From positions 1-12,221 of the forward strand of contig JBFWSL010000084.1 of NCBI GenBank assembly GCA_050248375.1: 12,221 bases of DNA, in the 5' to 3' direction. Shown in pieces: positions 1 through 6,812 of this stretch. The DNA comes from JAYZVT01 sp050248375. GTDB taxonomy: Bacteria > Pseudomonadota > Alphaproteobacteria > Rhizobiales > Methyloligellaceae. The notes under the pieces were generated by a model. The model was given only the letters and a program-made list of their open reading frames with translations. It did no database searches and was not told the DNA's origin. The stretch's first letter is position 1. Each line of letters begins with the position of its first letter. Both the position numbers and the translations under genes were made by a program.

Positions 1-44
1 GGTACTGGAAGACCATCTGGAAGCCCTACAGGGTCTGCTACTAA
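1..44 (+). CDS. C-terminal end of an unidentified protein (partial)
   Basis: The frame beginning at base 3 reads YWKTIWKPYRVCY and stops with TAA at 42-44. Every sense codon in this short stretch ends in G or C, as the other genes here mostly do, while the alternative open frame (stop at 50-52) has many A/T third positions. A terminator-like hairpin starts 7 nt after the stop. Thirteen residues rich in Trp, Tyr and Lys are not enough to identify a family. The coding call rests on codon use and the hairpin only. Confidence 0.45.
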   Translation, partial: YWKTIWKPYRVCY

Positions 45-50
45 ATGCCT

Positions 51-80
51 GAACGGGCGACCCCTTCGCCCGCTCCTTTC
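51..80 (+). terminator. Rho-independent terminator of the upstream gene
   Basis: GAACGGGCGA (51-60) pairs with TCGCCCGCTC (66-75) with one mismatch and a 5-nt loop, followed by a short pyrimidine run CTTTC. A second GC-rich hairpin follows (GCCGCC at 81-86 with GGCGGC at 106-111, and CCTG with CAGG inside), ending in CTTTTG at 118-123. The pair looks like tandem terminators for the + strand gene ending at 44. They may also insulate the 3' end of the glutathione S-transferase gene arriving from the other strand. Confidence 0.55.
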
Positions 81-142
81 GCCGCCGTCTCCTGCAAACA
101 CAGGGGGCGGCGGCCGGCTTTTGTGCAGCGCTCCGCGGGCGG

Positions 143-766
143 TCAGCCGGCCGCCTTGCCGGTCCCGTAAGGCAGGCCCCGCATGGGGACGTAACCCGGC
201 AGCGCCTCGACGCGGGCGATCCAGCGGCGCACGCCCGGATAGGGCTCCAGCGGGACATGCCCCTCCTCCACCAGCGCGGTGTAGGGATAGCAGGCGATGT
301 CGGCGATGCTGGCGCGGTCGAGCGCCAGCCAGTCGTGCTTCGCGAGCCGCTGCTCCATGATCCCGAGCGTGGCGTTGGCAAGGGCGACCGCACCGGCATG
401 GTCGCCCTCGCGCTTGAAGATGATGAGCGCGCGCGAGATGGCCAGCCCGTTGAATATCTCGTTGACGGCCAGCGACAGCCACTGCTGCACCTCGCCCATG
501 CCTTCGGGGTCGTCGGGATACCACTCGGTGCCGGCGTATTTCCGGGCGAGGTAGACGAGGATGGCGGAAGAGTCGCGCAGTACGAAGCCGTCGTCGTCGA
601 GCACCGGAACCTTGTGCATCGGGTTGAGCTTGAGAAACCCGGGCGCGAACTGGTCGCGCTTGAGCAGATCCAGGCTCACCATCTCGTAGTCGAGGCCGAG
701 GATGGAGAGCATCATCCGTATCTTGTGGCAGTTGCCAGACAGGGCAAAGTCGTAGAGTTTGCGCAT
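143..766 (-). CDS. Glutathione S-transferase family protein
   Basis: A 207-residue cytosolic GST-like protein, the usual length for the family. The N-terminal thioredoxin-like domain covers about residues 1-80. It has the start MRKLYDFALSGNCHKIR with Ser10/Cys13 in the usual active-site turn, the cis-proline segment NPMHKVPVL (48-56, Pro54) and the glutathione-contacting DSSAIL (65-70). The rest is the helical C-terminal domain. Family members conjugate or reduce substrates with glutathione; the substrate cannot be read from sequence. The ATG at 766 lacks a strong Shine-Dalgarno, but the encoded N-terminus is exactly where the family starts. The gene is alone on its strand and divergent from the patatin gene; a good promoter lies about 100 nt upstream. 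Family assignment is firm, subclass is not. Confidence 0.93.
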   Translation of the reverse strand: MRKLYDFALSGNCHKIRMMLSILGLDYEMVSLDLLKRDQFAPGFLKLNPMHKVPVLDDDGFVLRDSSAILVYLARKYAGTEWYPDDPEGMGEVQQWLSLAVNEIFNGLAISRALIIFKREGDHAGAVALANATLGIMEQRLAKHDWLALDRASIADIACYPYTALVEEGHVPLEPYPGVRRWIARVEALPGYVPMRGLPYGTGKAAG

Positions 767-868
767 GTTTATGAATCACCCGGGGCTGTTGCCCGAACCT
801 GACGGGATGCATTCGCAGAGGATCGAATGGCCAGGACCGGCGTTTCCAAGAGTTTCTTTTTCCGGGAC

Positions 869-896
869 AATATATCCCAGTTGCTGAATGGTGCAA
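869..896 (-). promoter_or_regulatory. Promoter of the glutathione S-transferase gene
   Basis: On the minus strand TTGCAC (896-891) and TATATT (874-869) are separated by 16 nt, a good match to a housekeeping sigma factor promoter. It would give a leader of roughly 95 nt before the ATG at 766. The -10 lies inside a near-palindrome GGGACAATATATCCC (864-878) that could be an operator. The divergent patatin gene has no comparably clear promoter here. Confidence 0.5.
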
Positions 897-927
897 AGAC
901 GCCGTCCGCCCCGGGGCGGGGCCGCGC

Positions 928-2118
928 GTGAGCCGGAGCAACACCGCCGCCGCCCGGCCCACGGTCGGCCTGGTGCTGCCGGGGGGCGGCGCCCGCGGCG
1001 CCTACCAGGTGGGCGTGCTGAAGGCGATTTCCGAGTTCATGCCGCCGGGCCACAATCCATTCCCGGTGGTGACCGGGACCTCGGTGGGCTCGATCAACGC
1101 CGCCTCCATCGCCAGCGGCGCGGCGGATTTCCAGATGGCGGCGCGCGGGCTGGCGAAACTCTGGCTCGGCCTGCACGCGGACGGCGTCTACCGCACGGAC
1201 TTCCGCGCGGTGGCATCGACGGCGGCGCGCTGGGTGACCTCCTTCGCGGTCGGCGGGCTCGGCAAGGGCAATCCGGAATCCCTGCTCGACAGTTCCCCTC
1301 TGGGGGAGACGCTGAGGCGCACGATCCCGTTCGAGAAGATCGACGAGGCCATCGCCAGCGGCGCCCTGCACGCGGTCGGCATCACCGCATCGAGCTACGG
1401 GCGCGGACGCGCCGTCACCTTCTTCCAGGCGCGGCAGGGCGTGCGGGACTGGACCCGGGCGCGGCGCGACGGCGTGCACGAAAAGCTGACGGCCGACCAT
1501 CTGCTCGCCTCAACGTCGCTGCCTTTCCTGTTTCCCGCGCACCGGATCGGCACCGAGTATTTCGGCGACGGCTCGCTGCGGTCCACGTCGCCGCTCAGCC
1601 CCGCGATCCATCTCGGCGCCGACAGGCTGCTGGTGATCGGCGCACGCGACCCCAAGCCGGATACGCTGAAGAACAAGCCCGAGCGCACCACCTATCCCTC
1701 GCTCGGCGAGCTGGGCGGCTACATGCTCGACCTGCTCTTCCTCGACAACCTGCAATCGGACACCGAGCGGCTGATGCGCATCAACCGCACGCTCTCGCTG
1801 CTGCCGCCGGCCACGCGCAAGACCTACGAGCTGCGGCCCATACAGATCCTGACCATCGAGCCCTCGCGGGACCTGCGCACCATCGCGGGCCGGCACGCCG
1901 ACGCCATTCCGCGCTCGATCCGCATGCTGCTGCGCGGCGTGGGCGCGTGGGACTCCGGCTGGCGGCTGGCCAGCTACCTGCTGTTCGAACCGCCCTATGT
2001 GGAGGAGCTGATCGCGCTCGGCGTCCGGGACGCGCGCGCCCGGCGCAAGGAGATACTCGAGCTGCTTGGCGTGAAGAGCGCCGCACGCAAAAAGCGGAGC
2101 CGAGGCCGCCGAGGGTGA
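928..2118 (+). CDS. Patatin-like phospholipase family protein
   Basis: A 396-residue predicted serine lipid acyl hydrolase. All patatin signatures are present: the oxyanion-hole glycine loop GGGARG (19-24), the nucleophile elbow GTSVG (50-54, Ser52), and the Asp of the Ser-Asp dyad in DGS (214-216). Family members cleave acyl chains from phospholipids or other lipid esters; substrate and role here are unknown. There is no signal peptide, so it is probably cytoplasmic or peripheral at the inner membrane. The C-terminus ends in a strongly basic segment (KSAARKKRSRGRRG) that could bind membrane or nucleic acid. The GTG start at 928 is chosen because it sits just before the conserved core with a G-rich GGGGCGGGG upstream. 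The gene is monocistronic and followed by a repeat-rich spacer. Confidence 0.93.
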   Translation: MSRSNTAAARPTVGLVLPGGGARGAYQVGVLKAISEFMPPGHNPFPVVTGTSVGSINAASIASGAADFQMAARGLAKLWLGLHADGVYRTDFRAVASTAARWVTSFAVGGLGKGNPESLLDSSPLGETLRRTIPFEKIDEAIASGALHAVGITASSYGRGRAVTFFQARQGVRDWTRARRDGVHEKLTADHLLASTSLPFLFPAHRIGTEYFGDGSLRSTSPLSPAIHLGADRLLVIGARDPKPDTLKNKPERTTYPSLGELGGYMLDLLFLDNLQSDTERLMRINRTLSLLPPATRKTYELRPIQILTIEPSRDLRTIAGRHADAIPRSIRMLLRGVGAWDSGWRLASYLLFEPPYVEELIALGVRDARARRKEILELLGVKSAARKKRSRGRRG

Positions 2119-2146
2119 GGCTGGCGGCCGGAAGCGGGAGGGGCTA

Positions 2147-2194
2147 GCGCATCATCCGGCCAAGTGGAATCGCTTGGCCGGTAAGATGATGCGC
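2147..2194 (+). repeat. Intergenic palindromic repeat, copy 1
   Basis: Outer arms GCGCATCAT (2147-2155) and ATGATGCGC (2186-2194), and inner arms CCGGCCAAG (2156-2164) and CTTGGCCGG (2173-2181), pair perfectly, with an 8-nt loop and an unpaired TAAG (2182-2185) on the 3' side. It is homologous to the reverse complement of the next repeat. It lies 28 nt after the patatin stop and could end or stabilise that transcript, although no T-run follows. Confidence 0.8.
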
Positions 2195-2207
2195 CAGATC
2201 ATAGCTT

Positions 2208-2256
2208 GAGCATGATCTTATCGGAAAAGTGGTATCCACTTTTCCGGATCATGCTC
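2208..2256 (-). repeat. Rhizobial-type intergenic palindrome, copy 2
   Basis: Outer arms GAGCATGATC (2208-2217) and GATCATGCTC (2247-2256), and inner arms CGGAAAAGTGG (2222-2232) and CCACTTTTCCG (2236-2246), make a 21-bp stem with a 3-nt loop and a 4-nt bulge. Sequences of this form (GAGCATGATC, GGAAAAGTGG, GATCATGCTC) recur between genes in many Rhizobiales genomes; I recognise the pattern but cannot assign a published family name. It is in opposite orientation to copy 1 and lies 45 nt before the next gene. Confidence 0.85.
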
Positions 2257-2301
2257 TAGACTTGCCCCACGAGGAGGCGCGCTGTTGGGGAGTGCGCCCA
2301 G

Positions 2302-2739
2302 GTGGCCTTGCGTATCGTTTCCGCCGCGGCAGCCGCGGCGCTGTTCCTGTCTTCGCCCGCTCTGGCGGGTGCGAAGATCATTCATCTGCATGGAAGCATT
2401 CCGACGCTGTCAGGCCCGGTGAAGCTGTACCCGCTCGGGCGCGGGCAAGGCCACCTGCCGCCGGGACTCGATCCATCCCAGTCGGTCACGGTGTATTTCC
2501 CCGCGGACAGGACCTGGACCGACCGCAACTCCCTGCGCGGGCCGGATTTTCCCACGATGGACCGGCAACTGCGGAGCGATATCCGGCCGGGAGCAACCAT
2601 TCCCAATGCGGCGAACCCTTACCGGCAGCGCATCCCGCCGGGCCGCACCGCCGGCAACGGCTCGCCCTGGACCGGCGTGTTCAAGGGCGGCGCGACGGTG
2701 CAGGGCGGCTCGATGTGGGCGGGACGGACATACAGGTAG
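2302..2739 (+). CDS. Hypothetical secreted or periplasmic protein
   Basis: A 145-residue protein of unrecognised family. It starts with a convincing Sec signal peptide: a single Arg in the n-region, a hydrophobic Ala/Leu core, and an ALA cleavage site giving a mature start at about residue 23 (GAKIIHLHG). The mature part (about 123 residues) is rich in Pro, Gly and Arg, has no Cys, and shows no membrane segment or lipobox. The GTG at 2302 is chosen because it begins the signal peptide and has GGGGAG about 9 nt upstream. Third codon positions are mostly G/C, supporting real coding. It is monocistronic and converges on panE with 19 nt between stops. No function is proposed. Confidence 0.7.
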   Translation: MALRIVSAAAAAALFLSSPALAGAKIIHLHGSIPTLSGPVKLYPLGRGQGHLPPGLDPSQSVTVYFPADRTWTDRNSLRGPDFPTMDRQLRSDIRPGATIPNAANPYRQRIPPGRTAGNGSPWTGVFKGGATVQGGSMWAGRTYR

Positions 2740-2758
2740 ACGCCGTACCGCCCCCGCC

Positions 2759-3781
2759 TCAATCCACGTTCATCTCTTCTTCTTCCGGCTCGTCCTCCGG
2801 GAAGACCGGGTAGACGCCCTTGACGCGGCCCATCTGCCTGGCCAGCGCGAGCACGGTGTCGATATGCGGCGTCTCCACGTCGACGATGCGGCCGAGCTCC
2901 TGAACGACGCCCAGCAGGGCGTCGAGCTCGATGGCGCGGCCGCGGTCGAGGTCCTGCAGCATGGAGGTGCGGTGGGCGCCGACGCCCGCCGCGCCGTTGA
3001 TGCGCCGCTCGATATCGACGCGGAAGTGCACGCCGATGCGCCTGGCGATCTTCTCCGCCTCCTCCATCATGTGGCGGGCGACGGCGCGGGTGCCGGGATC
3101 GGTGGCGACAACGTCGAGGGTCGCGTGGGTGAGCGCGGAGATCGGGTTGAAGCACAGGTTGCCCCACAGCTTCAGCCAGATGTCGTTGCGGATGTCGGGA
3201 TACAGCCTGGCCTTCAGACCGCCAGCCTCGAAGGCGGAGACGAGCCTCCTGGCGCGCCAGCTTTCGCTGCGGTCGGGCTCGCCGAAGCCGAAGCGGTCGC
3301 CATAGATGTGGCGGATGACGCCCGGCTCGGTGATCTCGGTGGCGGGATAGACGGTGGCGCCGATGGCCCGGTGGGGACCGATGGCGATCCACTGGCGGCT
3401 GCCGGGATCGACGCTCTGCAACTGCAGCCCGGCATACTGGCCCTCGAAGCCGTGGAAGTACCACCAGGGGATGCCGTTCTGCATGGTCACCACCGCGGTC
3501 TCCGGGCTGAGAAGCGGCGCCATCCTGTCCGCCGCCTCCCAGGCCTGGTGGGCCTTGAGCGCGACGATGACGTAGTCCTGCGGGCCGAGTTCCGCCGGAT
3601 CGTCGGTGGCGGTGACTTTCGCCGTCTGGCGGCCGTCCTTGAAGTCCACCGCGATGCCGTTCCGGCGGATCGCCTCCAGATGGGCACCGCGGGCGATGAG
3701 CGACACGTCGGCGCCGCCCTTCGACAGCATCAGCCCCACATAGCCGCCGATGGCGCCCGCACCGTAAATGCAGATCTTCAT
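2759..3781 (-). CDS. panE: 2-dehydropantoate 2-reductase (ketopantoate reductase)
   Basis: A 340-residue NADPH-dependent reductase predicted to turn 2-dehydropantoate into pantoate in pantothenate/CoA synthesis. The Rossmann motif GAGAIGG is at 7-13. The residues corresponding to the E. coli PanE active site appear with the same spacing: Lys76 (ALKAH), Asn102 (MQNG), Lys204/Asn208/Asn212 (WLKLWGNLCFN), and Ser273 with Glu285 twelve residues later. The start is the ATG at 3781, preceded by GGGAGGA; a longer open frame to 3889 adds unrelated residues before the Rossmann fold. The protein is longer than E. coli PanE (about 303) and ends in an acidic tail EDEPEEEE. Some members of this family reduce other 2-oxoacids, so the exact substrate is probable rather than certain. 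It is not in a pantothenate operon. Confidence 0.88.
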   Translation of the reverse strand: MKICIYGAGAIGGYVGLMLSKGGADVSLIARGAHLEAIRRNGIAVDFKDGRQTAKVTATDDPAELGPQDYVIVALKAHQAWEAADRMAPLLSPETAVVTMQNGIPWWYFHGFEGQYAGLQLQSVDPGSRQWIAIGPHRAIGATVYPATEITEPGVIRHIYGDRFGFGEPDRSESWRARRLVSAFEAGGLKARLYPDIRNDIWLKLWGNLCFNPISALTHATLDVVATDPGTRAVARHMMEEAEKIARRIGVHFRVDIERRINGAAGVGAHRTSMLQDLDRGRAIELDALLGVVQELGRIVDVETPHIDTVLALARQMGRVKGVYPVFPEDEPEEEEMNVD

Positions 3782-3907
3782 GTCCCGTTTTCCTCCCTCC
3801 GGCTCGAGACGTCTCCCGCGCAGAGGTGAACTATCCGGGCACGGAGGGGTCAACCCCTGCGAAGGGATTGCGTCAAAAGGCGCGGGCAAAGCGCTTCGGG
3901 GGAAATT

Positions 3908-3930
3908 CCCCTCCCCCTCGCGGGGAGGGT
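3908..3930. repeat. CCCTCCCC/GGGGAGGG hairpin after pheT (copy D)
   Basis: CCCTCCCC (3909-3916) and GGGGAGGG (3922-3929) form an 8-bp stem with a 5-nt loop, 12 nt beyond the pheT stop codon. The stem is the same as in the elements around the DUF559 gene, but the G-rich tail is missing. It may serve as the end of the rpmI-pheT transcript, although only AATTT follows on the minus strand, so it is not a textbook intrinsic terminator. Confidence 0.65.
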
Positions 3931-3941
3931 GAAATGCGAAG

Positions 3942-6350
3942 CTAGCCGCGCAGCTCGCCTTTCGTCGCCCTGGCGACGGCGGCGACGACCTTGCCCGCGA
4001 CGGCCTCGATCTCGGCGTCGGTCAGCGTGGCGTCGCGGGGCTGGAGCGTGACCTCGATGGCCAGCGACTTCTTGCCCTCGGGCACGCCCTTGCCGGTGAA
4101 CACGTCGAACACGGTCACGTCGGCGATGAGCGCTCTGTCGGCTCCGCGCGCGGCGCGCAGCACGTCGCCCGCGGGCACCGAGGCGTCGAGCAGGAAAGCG
4201 AAGTCGCGGCGCACGGCCTGGAGGCCGGTGGCCTCCAGCGCGGGCCGGGTGCGGGCGGACTTCCTGGGCGGCAGGGCGTCGAGATAGACCTCGAAGGCGG
4301 CCATGGGGCCTTCAGCGTCCAGCGCCTTCAGGGTCGAAGGATGCAGCTCGCCGAAATGGGCGAGGATCGCCCTGGGGCCGAGCTGGAGCGTGCCGCACTT
4401 GCCGGGGTGGAACCAGTCCGGTCCGCCCTGCACCACCTGCAGCTTGGCCTCCTCGAAGCCGAAGGCCGCCAGCACGGCGAGCGCGTCGGCCTTGGCGTCA
4501 TAGACATCGACGGGGCGCGCGGGCGCGGACCAGTGGCGCCCGGCGCCGGCGAGACCGGCGCTGCCGGCGCGCACGCCCGAGGCGGCGACATACTGGTCTT
4601 CGGGCTGGTCGCCGCGATAGGCCTGTCCGACCTCGAACAGGGCCACGTCGGCGAAACCGCGGTCGGCATTGCGCTTCGCCGCCGCCGCGAGGCCCGGCAG
4701 CAGGCCGGGACGCATGGACGACATGTCGGCGGAAATGGGATTGGCGAGTTCGAGCGCATCCTGTCCGCCGCCGAACAGCCCCGCTTGCGCGCGCGGCAGG
4801 AAGGACCAGGTGATCGCCTCCACCAGGCCGCGTCCCGCCAGCACGCGGCGGGCCATGCGCACGCGCTTCTGGCGCGGGGTCATCACCGGCGCCGCGACAC
4901 GGTCCAGCCCGGGCATGGGCACCGGCTTGACGGAGTCGACGCCGACGATGCGGGTGACTTCCTCGACAAGGTCGGCGGGGCCGGTGACGTCGGGCCGCCA
5001 GGACGGAACCGAGACCTTGTAGTCCGGGCCGCGGCCCGACAGCCAGAAGCCGAGCGACGACAGGATCGCCTTGATCTCGGCCTGCGCCAGCTCCAGCCCG
5101 GTGAGGCGCTTCACCTCGCTCATGTCGAACTCGAAGATGCGGTCACCCTCGGGCGGCTTGCCCGCGACCTCGACCTTGCCCGGCTCGCCGCCGCACAGGT
5201 CGAGCACCATGCGGGTGGCCATCTCGATGCCCGGCACCACGAAGGCGGGGTCGACGCCGCGCTCGAAGCGGTAGCGCGCGTCGGAGAGGATGGAGAGCTT
5301 GCGGCCGGTCTGCGCCGTGCGCGCCGGATCGAACCAGGCGCTCTCGATGAAGACATTCTTCGTGGCTTGCGTGCAGCCGCTCTCCTCGCCGCCCATGATG
5401 CCGCCGAGCCCGAGCACCTTCGCATCGTCGGCGATGACGCACATGCTCCCGTCGACCTCGTAGGTCTTGCCGTCGAGGGCCTCGAAGGCCTCGCCCCCGC
5501 TTCCAAGGCGCGCGCGTATGGCGCCGGTGAGCTTGTCGGCGTCATAGACATGGAGCGGGCGGCCACGGTCGTAGGAAATGTAGTTGGTGATATCGACGAG
5601 CGCGTTGATGGGGCGCAGGCCGATGGCCTTCAGCCGCTTCCGCAGCCAGTCCGGGCCGGGGCCGTTCTTCACGCCCTTCACATAGCGACCGGCAAAGACC
5701 GGGCAGGCGCTTTCCTTGCCCTTGTCGAATTCGAGCTTCACCTGCACGGGATTGGCGAACTTGCCCTCCACCGGCTTGACCGTGTCGTCCTTCAGCTTGC
5801 CCAGGCCGGCGGCGGCGAGGTCGCGGGCGACGCCGCGCACGCCGAGACAGTCCGGCCGGTTCGGCGTGATGGCGATGTCGATGACCGGGTCGTCGAGACC
5901 GAGCGCCTGCGCCGCCGGCTCGCCAGCCTTGCCCTTCTCCAACTCGATGATGCCGTCATGCTCGTCGGAAATCTCCAGCTCCCGTTCCGACAGCAGCATG
6001 CCCTGGGACTCGACGCCGCGGATTTTCGCGGGCTTCAGGGTCATGTCGATGCCGGGCACATAGGTTCCCGGCGCGGCGAAGACGCCGATCAGCCCCGCGC
6101 GCGCGTTGGGCGCGCCGCAGACCACCTGCACCATGCCGTCCTTGGTCTTCACCTTGCACACGCGCAGGCGGTCGGCGTCGGGATGCTGGACGGCCTCCAG
6201 CACCTCCGCCACGGTGAAAGGGGCAAGGCGGGCGGCGGGGTCGACGACCTCCTCCACCTCGAGCCCGATGCGGGTCAGGGTGTCGGCGATCTCCGCCAGC
6301 GTGGCGTCGGTCTCCAGATGCTCCTTCAGCCATGACAGGGTGAATTTCAT
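3942..6350 (-). CDS. pheT: Phenylalanyl-tRNA synthetase beta subunit
   Basis: An 802-residue protein, the expected size for bacterial PheT, which with PheS forms the alpha2-beta2 enzyme charging tRNA-Phe with phenylalanine. It starts with the family N-terminus MKFTLSWLKEHL. Next comes the EMAP-type tRNA-binding OB fold at about 40-150 (VCKVKTKDG, VVCGAPNAR, GMLLSERE), then the B3/B4 region (ITPNRPDCLGVRGVARDLAA; ALVDITNYISYDRGRPLHVYD), the B5 domain near 400-475, a catalytic-like domain (GLVEAITWSFL), and a C-terminal FDX-ACB anticodon-binding domain over the last 90 or so residues (LQAVRRDFAFLLD). The ATG at 6350 has GGAG 13 nt upstream. It is the last gene of the operon, separated from pheS by a 506-nt spacer holding the DUF559 unit, which is unusual because pheS and pheT are normally adjacent. 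Confidence 0.98.
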   Translation of the reverse strand: MKFTLSWLKEHLETDATLAEIADTLTRIGLEVEEVVDPAARLAPFTVAEVLEAVQHPDADRLRVCKVKTKDGMVQVVCGAPNARAGLIGVFAAPGTYVPGIDMTLKPAKIRGVESQGMLLSERELEISDEHDGIIELEKGKAGEPAAQALGLDDPVIDIAITPNRPDCLGVRGVARDLAAAGLGKLKDDTVKPVEGKFANPVQVKLEFDKGKESACPVFAGRYVKGVKNGPGPDWLRKRLKAIGLRPINALVDITNYISYDRGRPLHVYDADKLTGAIRARLGSGGEAFEALDGKTYEVDGSMCVIADDAKVLGLGGIMGGEESGCTQATKNVFIESAWFDPARTAQTGRKLSILSDARYRFERGVDPAFVVPGIEMATRMVLDLCGGEPGKVEVAGKPPEGDRIFEFDMSEVKRLTGLELAQAEIKAILSSLGFWLSGRGPDYKVSVPSWRPDVTGPADLVEEVTRIVGVDSVKPVPMPGLDRVAAPVMTPRQKRVRMARRVLAGRGLVEAITWSFLPRAQAGLFGGGQDALELANPISADMSSMRPGLLPGLAAAAKRNADRGFADVALFEVGQAYRGDQPEDQYVAASGVRAGSAGLAGAGRHWSAPARPVDVYDAKADALAVLAAFGFEEAKLQVVQGGPDWFHPGKCGTLQLGPRAILAHFGELHPSTLKALDAEGPMAAFEVYLDALPPRKSARTRPALEATGLQAVRRDFAFLLDASVPAGDVLRAARGADRALIADVTVFDVFTGKGVPEGKKSLAIEVTLQPRDATLTDAEIEAVAGKVVAAVARATKGELRG

Positions 6351-6373
6351 CGGGCGGCGTCTCCGGACTCCAG

Positions 6374-6407
6374 CCCTCCGCCCTTTTGGGGGAGGGTTGG
6401 GAGGGGA
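6374..6407 (+). repeat. Hairpin/G-rich tail element, copy A
   Basis: CCCTCC (6374-6379) pairs with GGAGGG (6391-6396), with further C/G pairing inside, closing around TTTT. The tail TTGGGAGGGG follows (6397-6406). The run from 6388 holds four G-tracts (GGGGG, GGG, GGG, GGGG) with linkers of 1, 2 and 1 nt, a G-quadruplex motif on the + strand. It has the same orientation as copy B and sits in the leader of pheT, 24 nt before its start. Confidence 0.75.
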
Positions 6408-6410
6408 TGC

Positions 6411-6449
6411 TCCCCTCCCCCTTGCGGGGAGGGGTTGGGGGTGGGGGTG
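6411..6449 (+). repeat. Hairpin/G-rich tail element, copy B (left end of the DUF559 unit)
   Basis: CCCCTCCCC (6412-6420) and GGGGAGGGG (6426-6434) form a perfect 9-bp stem. The tail TTGGGGGTGGGGGTG runs to 6449 and abuts the DUF559 stop codon (6450-6452). G-tracts GGGG, GGGG, GGGGG and GGGGG with linkers of 1, 2 and 1 nt make a strong G-quadruplex motif on the + strand. Aligned to the reverse complement of copy C it matches at 34 of 40 columns. Confidence 0.85.
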
Positions 6450-6812
6450 CTATTCATCGTTACCATCACCCTCATCCAGCGTTTCCATGATCCGGTGCAT
6501 GACGCCGTCGCTGTTGTCCAAGACATCATTGTTCCAGACTCTCACCACGCAAAACCCCTGGCCCGCCAAATACTCGTCCCGCTTCATATCCGCCCGAAGT
6601 CCCTGTTGCATTCCGTGCTGGCCGCCGTCCACCTCTATAACGAGGCGCCGGGAGAAGCAGGCAAAGTCCACGATGAGATGATCGATCGGCACCTGCCTCC
6701 TGAAGTGGAATCCCCGCCCTTTCAGCGCACGAAGCAATGTCCACAGTTTCTTTTCGGCCTCGGTCTGGTTGCTCCTCAACTGGCGGGCGCGCTGATTGGC
6801 CATCTTCGTCAC
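6450..6812 (-). CDS. DUF559 domain protein (Vsr-like, endonuclease-related)
   Basis: A 120-residue single-domain protein of the DUF559 family, related to the very-short-patch-repair/PD-(D/E)XK nuclease fold. The family pattern is intact: helix LRSNQTEAEKKLWTLLR (12-28), FRRQVPIDHLIVDF (37-50, Asp49), VIEVDGGQH (58-66, Glu60, Asp62, His66), DMKRDEYL (75-82) and FCVVRVWNNDVL (87-98). The acidic residues fit a metal-dependent nuclease site, so it is probably catalytically competent; substrate and biological role are not established for the family. The start is GTG at 6812 or ATG at 6803. Either way, the G-rich tail of copy C supplies the ribosome-binding region, and GTG is itself the last bases of the repeat. 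It is co-oriented with pheS and pheT and surely co-transcribed with them. Confidence 0.9.
   Translation of the reverse strand: MTKMANQRARQLRSNQTEAEKKLWTLLRALKGRGFHFRRQVPIDHLIVDFACFSRRLVIEVDGGQHGMQQGLRADMKRDEYLAGQGFCVVRVWNNDVLDNSDGVMHRIMETLDEGDGNDE

Noticed and set aside
888..2147. Second + strand frame over the patatin gene (419 codons)
   Set aside because: Arg/Pro/Ala-rich translation in the wrong frame; the overlapping frame carries the complete patatin catalytic motifs.
2606..3829. + strand open frame opposite panE (407 codons)
   Set aside because: Shadow of panE, with its start inside the secreted hypothetical gene and no ribosome-binding site.
4341..6335. Long + strand open frame opposite pheT (664 codons)
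   Set aside because: Shadow frame produced by high GC third positions of pheT; its translation is low-complexity and matches no family.
6347..6529. Small minus-strand open frame reading TPTPNPSPQGGGE and LPTLPQKGGG
   Set aside because: This is the hairpin/G-rich repeat translated in one frame. Such peptides turn up as spurious proteins in many alphaproteobacterial genomes and do not represent a gene.
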